Part shown: piece after piece, positions 40,172 to 52,000 of the stretch | How positions within the stretch are numbered: position 1 is the stretch's first letter | Layout of the letters: each line of letters opens with the position of its first letter | NCBI GenBank assembly: GCA_030374765.1 | Contig: JARGXX010000013.1 | Location: 868,001-932,000, forward strand | Length of the DNA: 64,000 bases | Direction of reading: 5' to 3' | Source of the DNA: Agarophyton chilense | Taxonomy: Eukaryota > Rhodophyta > Florideophyceae > Gracilariales > Gracilariaceae | Position numbers and translations under genes: made by a program | The notes under the pieces: generated by a model | Told to the model about the DNA's origin: nothing | The model's database searches: none | The model's input: the letters and a program-made list of their open reading frames with translations, nothing else

Positions 40172-43100
40172 TTAGAAATGGGATGTGCCCATGAGCCCGA
40201 CTATCGAGGAGTCGATCTCCCTGGGGAGTGGTAATCGCATGCGTCGATGATATCGCAGGAGCTGCGATCGGGGGATATGAGCTATTGGTTCCCACGTATC
40301 CGCTTCCGGAGGAAAACCGTACCAACGGACTCGATACGGTAATTCTCTAGTATCTTCATGCTCGCCATGTTCACATATGCGATCCATAACATATTCCTGG
40401 GCGTTTTCCAATGCTTTCGCTGTTGGCGCGAGACTCCTGTTAACAGGTTTTAAATGCCTTAGGGCTGACCCAAGCGTCTCTGTGTTAGCAGTCTTAGCGT
40501 CGCTAAGCGTTCGCTCGTCGACTAACTGTCGTTCTGCCCACAGGGGCAGTGTACTCATTCTTTGAGAACTTTTCTCAGATAAATAGCTGTCCTGTTTTCC
40601 AGGTTCCATAGAAGCGTACTTCTTGCTACATCTCAATTCCATTCGTGGATGAACTTCCTTCGGTTTATCCGATTCTGACCGCTGTTCGGTGGACGATGGT
40701 GCTTGTACCACGACAGGACGCGGTACCTCTTCTTCTTCCTGCCCACGAGGGATGGGAGCCGATATCGGCGGAACAGCGAGTGGCGCTTTACATGACGGTT
40801 CAGCCTGAAGCGGCAACGGCGCGTTTTCGCGTGCACTCGTTTCCAAGTCCGTTGGGCTAAATTCCAAAACATCTTTCCTGCTTTCTGGTTCCATTTCTGT
40901 ACTTACGGGTGTGCGCGTGCAACGGGGCATATCCCGATACTTCGGAAGCTGTCCGTGATTGGCGTACGCAACCGCCGGCGGTGGGATATCAGGAGCTTTC
41001 TCCTCCGCTCGAGCCATTGCTGGCGGCTCACTCTCCGCAGAGTCACTTGGGCTTTTGCCTTGACGTTCCATCGCACTTGCCTCCTTAGTTCTACCAGATA
41101 CCTGGACTTCCACTTGCGGGTCAGGCACGACTTCAACGCGATCGCGCGATACACGTTCAACGTCCTCACTTGTCTTGATGACCACTGTGTGTCTTCATCA
41201 AGGTCCACCACTTTGAACGGTCCAGCGGCTATTGGCGACAACTTATGACGCGATTCTTCCTGTTTATCCGGTCTTTCAACTCGCACGAAGACCTGACCCC
41301 CTACTCGGATTGCCGGATTTCCTCTTCGCCTTCTGGCGTCATAGTTTCGCTTATAGCGAGCTTGCGTCTTTGATAACTCCGTAGCGGCTTCTTCCGCTCT
41401 GGCCTTCAGGTCATTCCTCCATTTCAGATGGTACTTAGCCGGGGTCGGCGCGTCCAATTCTGTCTCGTCGTCGAGCGCAACCGGTAAAGCCGGAGGGTTA
41501 CGTGAGAGCACGAGGTCGAACGGTGCCGTCTTTGTAGAGGTATGAACTTGCGTATTGTACGGGTAGCACAGAGTATCTGTAAACATGTCCCATTCTTTCG
41601 GGTGGTCCGCGATGTAGTGTCGTAATGCATCTATCAGCGTGCGGTTGAAACGCTCCACCTGACCGTTGCATTGCGGATGATAGGTCGTGGTAAACACGTT
41701 TCGAATACCCATAATGCGGCAAACATTCTGAAAGAACTTCGCAACGAATTGCTTCCCATCATCTGATAACAGAACTTCTGGTGGTCCGTATATAAATACC
41801 GAGTGTTTGATAAACGCCTGTGCGATTACGGTTGCGGTTATCCGCTTCAGCGGCACAGTCCGCACTAGCTTCGAGAAGCGGTCGGTGATTACCAATAGGT
41901 AGCGATAACCTCGCCTTGAGCGAATCAATTCACCTAGGATGTCGATACTGACGTAATTTAAAGGCGCTTTCGCCTGGAATAACGTCATCGGTTTCCGCTT
42001 CCTGTAAAGCTCCACGCGATTCTTCGCACATGTTGTACACAACCTCTCACTGTTGCATGGCAGTCCATTGCCAAAGAAGGCCAGTAAAAATCTCTTCTTA
42101 GAGTCATGAACAACTTCGTTCCTCCTGGATGACCAGACAGCCTGCTGTAGTGTGCCAGATGGAGTACTCGACCCTTCAAGACGTGTGGAATCACGATTTG
42201 ATCATGCTTTTCGACATGTCTTAACAGTATTCCTCTTGAATCGAGTGAAAAGGGGAGCTACTCCCCCCCGTTAAGACGAGAGCGTATCGACGCACAAAAC
42301 GTGTTGGCTTGTTGCTCATTGAAAAGCTCAGTGCACGAGACTCGCTCGAGTTGAACTGAAGGGTCAGTGTCTGCTAATGCAAGGAACGGGTCTGCATCCG
42401 AATAATCATCAAGGGTCTCTTGTTTCTCTTCTTCAAAAGATGGTGAATGGGTCTCCATGTAGAAGCAAGGTATCTCTTCATCGATTTCGCCTTTGGTTTC
42501 GCACAGTGTTTTGAGTCGCGATAGCGCGTCAGCTTGGACATTGGCCGATCTCTTCTTATACTTCACTTCGAAATCGAATTCAGAAAGGCGTAAGCGCCAT
42601 CGTGTGAGAAGACCACACTGGTCTGTAATGGACAGTAACCATCGTAGAGACGAATGATCCGTGTTGACGGTAAAACGTTTTCCTTGGAGATACGGTCGCA
42701 ATGTGGTTAGAGCCCAAACGACCGCAAGGCATTCCTTTTCTGAAACTGAATACTTCTTCTCAGCTGCGTTCAGCGATCTTGACCAGTAACCAATAGGTTT
42801 GCGTTCACCATAAAGGTGTGTTTGAAAAAGGGCACACCCTACTTCGTACTCGCTAGAGTCGGTATCCACTGAGCATGGAAGGTTGGGGATGGGCAGCGCC
42901 AAGACTGGGGCTGTAATAATCATTGTCTTCAGCGTTTCGAACGCTTCCACTTCAGCTTGTCTGAATTGTTCCATCTGTACTGGTTGTCCTTTACGCAGCT
43001 TTGAATTGAGCGGTGCCGCTATATGCGAGTATCGCGGCACGAATCGTTGGTAGACGTTGCAAAAGCCGAGGAAAGAACGCAATTGCTTCTGTGTCGACGG

Positions 43101-44954
43101 AGGTTGTACTTCGCGGAGTGCCGCTGCTTGTGCCTCTTGAATGGCAAGCTGTCCCGCCTTGATCACATGTCCTAAGTACCGGACGGTGCCAGCGAACCAT
43201 TCGCATTTCTTGAACTTCAAGGTGATACCTGCGCTCTGCAGTGCTTTGAGGATCTCCTCGACATGCCGTAAATGGCTTTCCACATCCTGGGAAAAGATGA
43301 TCACATCGTCCAAATAGACTAAACAAGTCTTCCACTTGTATCTTGAGAGCAAGATGTCCAGAGTACGCTGGAAAGTAGCCGGTGCATTCGTTAAGCCAAA
43401 GGGCATCCTTTTGAAACGGTAGAGACCGGCGTGACACGCAATTGCGGTTTTGTCTTGGTCTTCTTCCGCTACAGGCACCTGCCAATAGCCAGAGTTGGCG
43501 TCCAACGTGGTGAACACGTTCGCTTCTCCTAAGCTGTCAATACATTCGTCCATTCGAGGCAACGGGTATGTATCCCGAACTGTAACTGCGTTCAGTTTTC
43601 GATAATCGATACAGAATCGTAAAGAACCATCAGGTTTTGGAACCAGCATCACTGGTGAGGCCCAAGCAGATTGAGCTGCTTCGATTACTCCTTCTCCCAG
43701 CATTTTGCTGACATTCTCCTCCTCCATTTGGCGAGTTCGCGGTCCCGCTCTGTAGGGTGGTTGGGAGATGGGTCGTGACCCTGGGACCAAATCAATGTGG
43801 TTCTCCGTAGCGGAGATCTCTCCTAGTTTCCCACTCCAAATGGATGTATACTTCTTCAGCAATGACCTGATCTTCGTTCTGTAGTGTTCCGACACATGTG
43901 CTAAGTCTAGCTCATCGACCAGGCTCTCTGGATCCTTTTCCGTTTGCAATTGATCTCCAAACGGAATTGGCAGTTCTTCGTCTGTGTCACCGACATGGGT
44001 TAATCCCAATACTTCTGCAGTAGAAATATGAGTACGGACCACCACTGTGGGATGAGGCAAAACTGTTGCAACAACCTAATTCGTCGGTATCTGAAAATCG
44101 TTATCGGTGAAGATACTCACTAGTATCCAAAAGGGGCTACCACGACCAACCTGAACAATGCCGTTAGCGACTAGCCATCCACGGGATTCGTACATCCGAG
44201 TATTCGGTTGAATTACCACGAGTCCATGTCGTTCTGTTCGTACTTGAACCCAAGTTTGGGTTTGCGCCTTCAGCATGGCACTCTTCGCTACTCAAATCCT
44301 CGGCGAGACACGTCCTCGGTATTTCCCGTATTCCATAGATGGTGGAAGTAGAGGTGCTTCGGGGCAACGACGCATTGGCTTGCGAACAATTGGTACCATT
44401 GATCCATCATCTAGTTCCACTAGTTTTCTTCGCGGGCGAATGGCTTCGACAAACTTGTCGCAATAATCACATCCCAGTACCACTGGTGCAGCTATCGTCT
44501 TACAGACGATGAAGTCGACTAGGACTACAAAACGTCCCAAACGCACCACGACTCGAACTGTTCCCAGTGTCTTCACAGCATTTTTGTTGGCATCCCGGAT
44601 GTCCGGTAGAGGACCGTATCGAATACGTTCTAAGTCAGCAGGAGCGAGCTCCGATTCCCGTATAAAGTTCGGACCAGCACCTGTGTCCAGGATAGTCCAT
44701 CGACGAGATAACAGATTCCTGTCAGAGCCGATGTCAGAATAGACCTTATAGTTTTTTTTAGACACTTCCATGAGGTAACTTTCCCGTTTTGACGGACAAG
44801 CATAACGTCTCCAAGGACGGTGTAACTCACAGTCAAACTGTACTCGCTTTCCGTCCGGCGGATTGATTCCGTACGGCGGAAATTTCTGAGGCCTCAAGAG
44901 AATCCTGGGCTTCCAAGCGCGGGAGCAGGGAGGCGAGCTCTCCCTGGTCATCAC
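40172..44954 (-). pseudogene. Gypsy-B pol with chromodomain
   Basis: Order on the minus strand: retropepsin (WTILDTGAGPNFI, near 44690), RT (WASPVMLVPKPDGSLRFC, LDANSGYWQ, CLVYLDDVIIF near 43320), RNase H (DTDSSEYEVGCALF, NTDHSSLRWLL), integrase zinc region near 42100 (HYSRLSGHPGG ... CTTCAKNR), integrase core D-D-E (SIDILG, SDDGKQF, QVERFNRT), a long Glu/Pro-rich linker, and a chromodomain (YVMDRICEHGEHEDTRELPY then RVRWYGFPPEADTWEP). Stops: TGA at 44292, TAG at 44076 and TAG at 42258, each in frame with coding on both sides. Single-base frameshifts lie near 42045, in the zinc region, and near 41190, before the linker. Active-site residues look intact. Confidence 0.85.
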
Positions 44955-44995
44955 TACGGGATCGACTAGTGCCGACCCCTTAGGGGCTCCCTCAC

Positions 44996-47149
44996 TTAGT
45001 TTTCCGGTTGCACCGGCTGCTTCGCCTCAAAGGCGCCTCTTCCTACCGGGGTTCCAGGTTGTAACACTTCAGCATTCTGAGCAACCGGCTTGTCCGGCCG
45101 GCGCACTGGTGTCTGAGAAAACCAACTTTTGGCTTTCCAATACATGCCCGCCGGTACGCGACTCCTTTCCTCTTCTGAGAGTGCTTCATAATTCGTCATG
45201 ATACGACTCAGATCCTTTGCAGGAAGCGGGGATTTTGCACTCAAATGGTGTTTTCCATAACATGAATAACATATCAAACCGTCACGACGGTTGGTCAACA
45301 TAGGTTGTAAACGGTATGCCGTGGGAGTATCCACCCATCCGAATTTCTCGTTCTTAAAACCTCCTTGTGGAGGCACCGTGTAGGGACGGTACATAGGGAG
45401 ACGGCCCTCCATAGCCATTAGGGCTTCCTCGTCCTGAGACTCCGAGTGTGGGAGATCCACTGTAGGTACAGAAGAGTCCTTATATTCCATTAAATGGACC
45501 GCCTCCTCATGCGAGTCACTCTCTTTGGGTGCCAACGACGAATCTCGCGAGTCAACTGGAGATTCCAGATGTAGCAGTTTGCTGCGGTGATTAACTCTGG
45601 CGGAGATCTTCTCCTTACCCATTGAGGTTCCAAAAGCCACTGAACGACGGGGGCTACCACGCGCTCTAACCGCGTCTCCTTCAGCTTTCGCAAACTGAAC
45701 TAACTCCAAAAAAGAGACTCTTCCATGCTTCTCTCGATATTGAGCTACCAACGACTTGATGCTCGGGTCCAGCGCGTCGATGTACAAGGTAATCTTGTCC
45801 TCCGTCGATTGGACGTTTTCAGAGCGGACTGAAGCTTTGCTAAGCCTTGAGCTGTACTCAGCTTTGCCCTCCTCAGGCTTTTGGGTCACATCCCTTAGGT
45901 CCAGGATCGCCTGAAGTATCGCGTTCGAACTGGCGTAACTGCGCCGCAAATACTGCACCGCCTCTGGCCATGAGGTAACGCCGCCTTCATCGGCTGTCAA
46001 TGATCCGCATACGGAACGATAATGCTCTGAAGCAAAACACTTCAGGAAGTGTGGTAAAGACAGAAATGCCTGTGGTTCACTCATCTCTAGAGTTTCTGCT
46101 TCGGCAACGAATCGAGTGAGAAACTCGATAACGAGAATGGGGGTTTTCCCATCAAATGTTAACTCATTAAGGCCGATCTTCAATCGTTTGATGTGATCCT
46201 TCACCTTCGCGGTTTCGCGTCCTGAGCGCTTCTTGCTCTTCACCTTCAGACGGTCGTACCTGTAATTCAGGACCTTCCGATAAAGCGGATTCGTGCACGG
46301 GAGCACCTTCAATTCTCTGTAGGGTGAGCCTTTTTTTCTCATCAACCACGAAGACGTGTTCTTCTTCCGAGATCGGGACCTTCGATGAACATCATCACTG
46401 TCGTCGTCATCTGACGTATCTGAATCATCAGAATCATCAGTACTGGAACTGAAACCCTCCGTACTTGACGATTCATCACTCGAATCACGTGCGGACTTCC
46501 GCTTCTTACGTGGTGACTTCGACTTCTTCGAACGAGCTTCCTCCAAAGGAGATCCTTCCTCTTCCAGCACGACTGGTTTAGCAGCAGTCTGCGCATGAAC
46601 TGCCGCCTCCAGGCGTTCTAAACGAGGGTTAACTCGAGTGAGGACTTTCTCTACATCCACGGTTAAGCCGGGTAGCGCATCGGGTGTATTTCCGTACCTC
46701 TCCAGTAGATGGTTCAAATCCTCACGTAGTGTTTTCACTGATGCACAGACCTGCTTCCCATCCTCTTGACGAACGAGTGCTTGATGCGCACTGCGTAATT
46801 GTTCGACATCAGCGAAAAGAGCAGCGATCTACGATTCCAACGCAACCATGCGCACACGCGAAGCGCTTGACTCACACTTGAGACGACGCACTTCCCTGCG
46901 CAAATTATCCTCTTGTTGAGGTCCGACGACCTCAGAGTCACCTACGGCTTCTGTGGTGGGCTTGACTGCCGCTGCCACAGGGGCCGGTACATCCGAGAGA
47001 TCTCGTTTATCATTCACCGAGCGTGAGCGCGACATCGCTTGACGATACAGCCGCTCTCCGGCTTCAACAGATGAGGCGAGCCTCGGTTTCCGTGGTGGTC
47101 CCGCAGGACCGGGGCGACCAGTACTCGACTGTTTTCGGGTCTTCGGCAT
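44996..47149 (-). pseudogene. Gypsy-B gag, one TAG stop
   Basis: From ATG 47149 (MPKTRKQSSTGRPG) the frame runs 717 codons to a TAA at 44996, broken once by TAG at 46829-46831. The N-terminus is basic and Pro-rich; a coiled-coil-like region (LRREVRRLKCESSASRVRMV, continuing past the stop with AALFADVEQLRSAHQ) follows; then an acidic Ser/Asp stretch, a basic stretch, a capsid-like part (VIEFLTRFVAEAETLEMSE, SRLSKASVRSE) and a short Cys pair (CYSCYGKHH) where a zinc knuckle would be. The TAG fits a former CAG. Pol begins in another frame 40 bp after the gag stop, so frameshifting or separate initiation would be needed. Confidence 0.78.
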
Positions 47150-47344
47150 CCTAGACCAAACATGAGTCCAGGTGCGAACCAAATGCTGTCTTCGACTTCT
47201 CGACCACGTCTTCAACCACGATGAATTCCGCAATTGCCGGAGGTGGTTTGATAAGCAATAACTGGAGTGATTCCACTTGTTCCAAGTATCGATATCGATT
47301 CCACGTTCCAGGAACGAATTGTTAAGTGCAGCTGACCACAGTGG

Positions 47345-47362
47345 TTCTAGGTCGGGAGACCA
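47345..47362 (-). other. Gypsy-B primer-binding site
   Basis: On the minus strand TGGTCTCCCGACCTAGAA starts two bases after the 5' LTR. It begins TGG, complement of CCA at a tRNA 3' end, and differs at two places from the site of Gypsy-A, so both should use the same or a closely related tRNA. Confidence 0.62.
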
Positions 47363-47364
47363 CT

Positions 47365-48030
47365 TGTAGTATCCGCTCTAACGGAGAGAGCAGACACCTG
47401 CGACAGCGTTCGGACTGCCAATGGGTCTCTTGCGGCGAAGTAAAAGGGGTGTAGAGCTACAACACCAGCGAGCTGGAAGTGGGGTGTAAGGCCACTACTC
47501 TCCAGCGAGGGTGAACAGTGCAACTGTAAAACGTTGATGGGACGTAGGTACGAGACGGCTTGTGAAGTGGTTGGGGGCTGACTATCTATTATAGCTTGTC
47601 CGGATCTCCTGTTAAGGAATCCTAAGCGAGGAACAGAATAGTCATGATGCCCATGTTGTCTCCTTTAATTGGAGTCGGCGCTCACCTCTGGTACACTATA
47701 TACTGTGTGCCAGGGTGAGCGCCCAAATAAATATATTAATAATACCCAGTGGTCAGCCACTTAGCCAAACCACTGTATGGGTATGGTCCCTAATGGACGT
47801 CTAGCTACAAAGGGTAGTAAAACCAGACACGTGGATCGCCACTATATGCGCCGTTGCAAGCCAGTCCACTCGTGATACCACGTGTTCCACTATTGTATCC
47901 TGCCTCCTTGCATCCTACGCGGTGTGCCGTTTAATATGACAAGTTTGATGACATCACTCACTTATGAGTTCCAACCGTGACTTCTCGAAAAATCATCCTA
48001 TCGGATTCCCCGACATAGCAGAATACTACA
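47365..48030 (-). repeat. Gypsy-B 5' LTR
   Basis: 666 bp, direct copy of 37363-38078 without its extra 50 bp, and reverse complement of 35484-36150. Confidence 0.87.
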
Positions 48031-48368
48031 CACAGTTCTGTAAGCATCCGCGGAGATCTATTCTGAGAGTCCTGTCCGATCGGAGCGGGGGACTGCTGGG
48101 CAGTCCCTGCGGCGGCCGAACTCATTGAGGGGCTTTCGTACCGTGCGGATACGGAGGCGGAAGGCCCAGGGGGCCTCAAGGTTTTTCGGACGAGAATTTC
48201 GTGGTTCTCCAGGCGGAATTCCAGGGCAGGTGCAGTGCTGCGGGTGCTGCGGCGGCCAACTGAAGCGGTGCCAGAAGCGGTCTGCAGGGGTGGCTCGCCG
48301 GACGGAGCCAATTCTTTTTCGACACCAACCCGTGCGGTCGACTCCATGTTTGCGTTACGAGACTGCAT
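48031..48368 (-). pseudogene. Gypsy-A gag N-terminal part
   Basis: From ATG 48368 (MQSRNANMESTARVGVEKEL) the frame runs to the LTR of Gypsy-B at 48030 (SQNRSPRMLTEL). It is Ser/Pro/Ala-rich and follows the Gypsy-A primer site by about 50 bp. The continuation is expected at 35483, but the two ends do not share a target duplication, so part of the middle of gag may be missing. Confidence 0.6.
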
Positions 48369-48422
48369 CGCGTGACTTCTTTCCAGATCTGATCTAACCA
48401 GTTCGGTAAAAACGAATCCCAC

Positions 48423-48440
48423 TTCTAAGTCAGGAGACCA
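48423..48440 (-). other. Gypsy-A primer-binding site
   Basis: On the minus strand TGGTCTCCTGACTTAGAA lies one base after the 5' LTR. It would pair with a tRNA ending TTCTAAGTCAGGAGACCA. Confidence 0.62.
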
Positions 48441-48441
48441 A

Positions 48442-49004
48442 TGTGAGATAGCGCCGAAAGGCGTGTAAGTTTCCTAGAGGCGTGACCCGTGCGCAGTCCG
48501 TAAGCGGGGCGTGCGTGTCACACGAGGCCGGTCGGGGAACGGTGACGCGTGGAGACGAGCGCCAGCACCGGGTCGGCGTAGGGAGACTGGGCGGTTGGGA
48601 ACGTCAGGCGCGATCGAGGTACGCGCGAAGAATCCGAACGGCTTGTAAACCTGTAGATATCCCGTACTGAGTAACGCTTCAGTTCTGCTATAGAAACGAT
48701 ACTTAGATTGGGACGGTGGTGCTTACACTTTACTGTTTAAAGGGTGGCGGGGAGGGGAGGTGCATAAGTAGTGTGCACCCCCGAGCTGCAACCCGCATTA
48801 CAGTCCGTAGTGGCGCCTGCACCCACGTGGCGAAAATATCACGGGGTGGGGTGCGCCAACTATCTACAACTATGCTACGTGGTAACCTACTGTACATGTC
48901 CGTCCGGCGTGCCATCTTCGCACAAGTGCGCAACCAGGCCACTTGCAATCATTCCTGACTACGCCCTTCTTACCTGACAACCCGCTCGGATCCACTATAC
49001 TACA
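48442..49004 (-). repeat. Gypsy-A 5' LTR
   Basis: 563 bp, direct copy of 21093-21655 with about two dozen mismatches by eye. Confidence 0.9.
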
Positions 49005-49009
49005 ATAGG
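49005..49009. repeat. Gypsy-A target-site duplication, right
   Basis: ATAGG, equal to 21088-21092. Confidence 0.85.
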
Positions 49010-52000
49010 GAGTTGTGCGTCTTGGATTGATCTATGACGCGAGCTGAGCGGAGTAAGGGATCTGAGGTGTGAGGATCGCCTTTCAACTCTCCTTTTCCTT
49101 GTCAGTCGAAGCATTTCATAGGGGATCCTAGAGAAAGGCACCTTCTTCGACAGAATGTATGCCCAGTAGCCAGAGTTAGATGCCTCCGTGTAGCCTGTAC
49201 CCTGAAAAAGATACCTCTTCGGTACTGGTGCATCTCTGTAACAGACCACTAAATGTGCGGTTTGGAGTGGTAGAGGTACTTGAACCAAAGCGGGGGGTGG
49301 CGTTGGAAACCGTAAAAGTATTGTCGTTCGAACGCTTCTCTTCTACACACAAAACTGGATATACTTCTTGACCTTCTCAAGTTGAAGAGGTCTCGGGACA
49401 TAACATCACACCATGTGCTCCTTCAAATCTTTCCACACCACGAAGTGACGTTCTTCATCTGGTTTTGATTTAGATGCCACTCGTCAAGCGATATGAAAGA
49501 TGTATCAAAGACCTTCTCTGTCGCGTTAATACATGGGACGTTCTGGTCCATAGTTATCATTGCCGGATAGAACAGGATAATGGACTTGAAACGCGAAAGT
49601 ACCTGAAAGAAATCCTCTTCTCTTTCTTCGGCAATGAAACCCATGAAGAACGTTAGCGTGAACCCATCATTTGACCTCCAATTGATGGTAAACAACGGAT
49701 ATCCAAACCGATTTGCTACAGCCTTACAATCCACCGAGATGCCTGGCACAATTCCGTAGTCCTCGTAGTCATTAAGCCACTCCTTGAAAGTCCAACACGC
49801 CGACATCATTCTTCCAGAGCTGTCGCAGTTGAAAAAGAACTTGTTACCAAGGTTTTCTTTGTTGAGGGCAACGAGTGCCTCACAAAGTCTCATGAATTCC
49901 AAATCCTTTGGATTGCTTAGCGAGCCAGCGTATCCTAGTTGCTTCCGAGCCGCTATAGGATTGATTACTTTCATATACTTGTCCTCCAAGTATCTCAAGG
50001 TATCTTGGAAGGACATTCTCAGAGTGTTGGTCATATGAAGCGCTTCAGAGCGCATCTTCGGAACCAGAGGCTTCACCCTACAGCTTTCTGCAGGTTTATG
50101 ATTGTGTCTAGCCCCTGTTAAGTCCGCGATGTAGGATTTATTGCCTCCGTCTTCGTCTGAACCGACTGTCTTGATAGTAAGAGAGAAATTGCATCGCCCA
50201 GGCTGCTTCGAGTTGTACTTCTCGCACTTCAGGAGACTCTTTTGTAGCACACGACGGTCTCCAGCCACTCCCTTTGCTTCAGGTCGCTTCCTATCGCCTA
50301 AGTAGATCGATGTCCTCGTATAGAGATAGTATCCCATACAATCGGCGATGTGCTGCACTTCTTTCATTACATCGTGGCCGGGGGCATCGAAAGAAAGGCT
50401 TTGAAAGTAAGCAATGACCGCCGACTTAAAGCATTCTTCAATATGCTCCTTGTCGTCTTCCACCTCGCCAGTCTTACTCTCAGCTAAACTAACCTTCTCC
50501 ATCTTTTCTTCTTGTCCATCCTTGACATGTACGTCTACTTCATCATCACATTCAGTGTCGTCATTGTCGTTGAGAGATTCTTCTACGTGGAAAATAGCTA
50601 AAGGAATCTCTTCCTCGTCATCTAAAAATAGAAATCGATCGATCAGTTCTGAATTTCTATCATCCAGTCAAATGTCATCATGTATTCCTTCTGTACCATT
50701 CCTGCTCTCCATTCCCTCGTCTACAGCGGATCCAAGCATGCTGTTGGGTGTTGCCCTTGTACTACACTGATAGTTTGAAGTAGAAGAGTAGGAAGAAGTG
50801 TGTACATACTCAATGCTATGTTTGGAGTAGTTCTTGGGTTCCCTGTCCGGGCTCGGTATCCCCGGGGCTCCTGTTCTACACAGTGGGGCTGCTAGACCAA
50901 TCACGTCTCCTACGTCATTACCATTTACGCCTCGTAATTCATTACCAGTCACGTCTCCTACGTCGTTTCCTAAAGACAACAAGTTAATGACGTCTTCTAC
51001 CTCAGGTTGTGGAGACCTGTTCTGTATCCCATTCACGTCTCCCACACGCTGGCACGAAGTACTCTACTCGAGCTTCCCTTCAGGAGTGGGAAACTGGTCA
51101 GCGCGGCGAAAAGAAGGGTTGTTCGCGGTTCTATTTGGCGCTGGGGACGTGAAAGGCTTGACTTTAAGTGTCGGCGCACTTGGTGGGCTTCTCCTGAAAA
51201 CTTCTCCTATTACCTCGCAACCCAGAGTGTCGGACATAGAATCATCTTCTTTCTTAGTAAACAGTTCATCATCTTCTCTCTTAGTAAACAGTTTTTGTTT
51301 TAACGCTTCCCAATCTATTGCTCTCCTGATCGCACCTCTAGAAAGCTCCTCCTTCCAATTCTGACAGCCAGCTCTCAGTGAGCTCTGAAGAGCTTGACAA
51401 TGCTCCTTAATGACCTCATCAGCTACCTTGAGGGGTGTGTGGTTGTGTCGTAGATCTGCAGAATCGTACCATTTCAGACTTTTCCATCCCAAGCTGAAGT
51501 TAATGGTCGAAGGACACCGAGTGGGTGCTTTGCTCTTGGCACATCGAAGTCTCCCAGTAAAGAGACGATCGCTCTGCCTCATTTTCCTTCTTATCAATCG
51601 AAAATGGTGCATGACATACAAGAACCCATGCCTTGATGCTGTCGAGCACATGAAATCACTCGTGTCGTCTACCTCGCATACGAGTTTCAGCCCGGGACCA
51701 CTAGGAGGCTTCTCTCCCACTCTTGATGCCACTGAAAGAGCCATCTCCTCATCTCAGTTATCGTTTTCGTTCAAAGACCTTTAAACAGAGACGACTACGG
51801 CCTGATAAATAACATGGTCCACTACGGAATGCACAATTGGGGAAGCGTCCAGAAAATGTAGGCTACGAGCAGATGATCTGTCCATCACTTCATCAAGGAC
51901 TTGATCCATAATTGAATGAAAAACGTCAGAACTATCCAGAAACTTCACTATTCGAGTAGACCTCCTTCTCAGGAGGGGACAAAAGCATGAATTGAAGACC

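Larger units (their letters stand above)
37363..48030 (-). mobile_element. Gypsy-B: Ty3/gypsy chromovirus with opposite-strand gene
   Basis: Two direct LTRs of one family flank 9.3 kb of interior. On the minus strand: 5' LTR (47365-48030), primer site, gag (47149-44996), pol (44954-40172) with chromodomain, then an opposite-strand accessory gene (38247-39928), polypurine tract and 3' LTR (37363-38078). The catalytic residues of protease (DTGAGPN) and RT (YLDD) are intact, and damage is limited to four stops and two single-base frameshifts in gag-pol. No matching target duplication flanks this LTR pair (AAAGA left, CACAG right), so the block was rearranged after insertion. Confidence 0.85.
21093..49004 (-). 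mobile_element. Gypsy-A: Ty3/gypsy chromovirus with nested insertions
   Basis: Two 563-bp direct LTRs and an exact 5-bp target duplication define it. It is transcribed on the minus strand: 5' LTR at 48442-49004, primer site, gag start (48368), then after a rearranged insert (35484-48030) the rest of gag, protease, reverse transcriptase, RNase H, integrase, a copia insertion (25040-30181), a chromodomain, an opposite-strand accessory gene, polypurine tract and 3' LTR. Without insertions it is about 10.2 kb. It is inactive: protease and reverse transcriptase catalytic residues are changed and the frame has many stops. Confidence 0.88.

Noticed and set aside
48031-48368. In-frame join of Gypsy-A gag start to the Tigger fragment through CTGTG
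   Set aside because: As a fusion gene it makes no sense (a one-in-three chance of phase); kept only as a possible recombination footprint.
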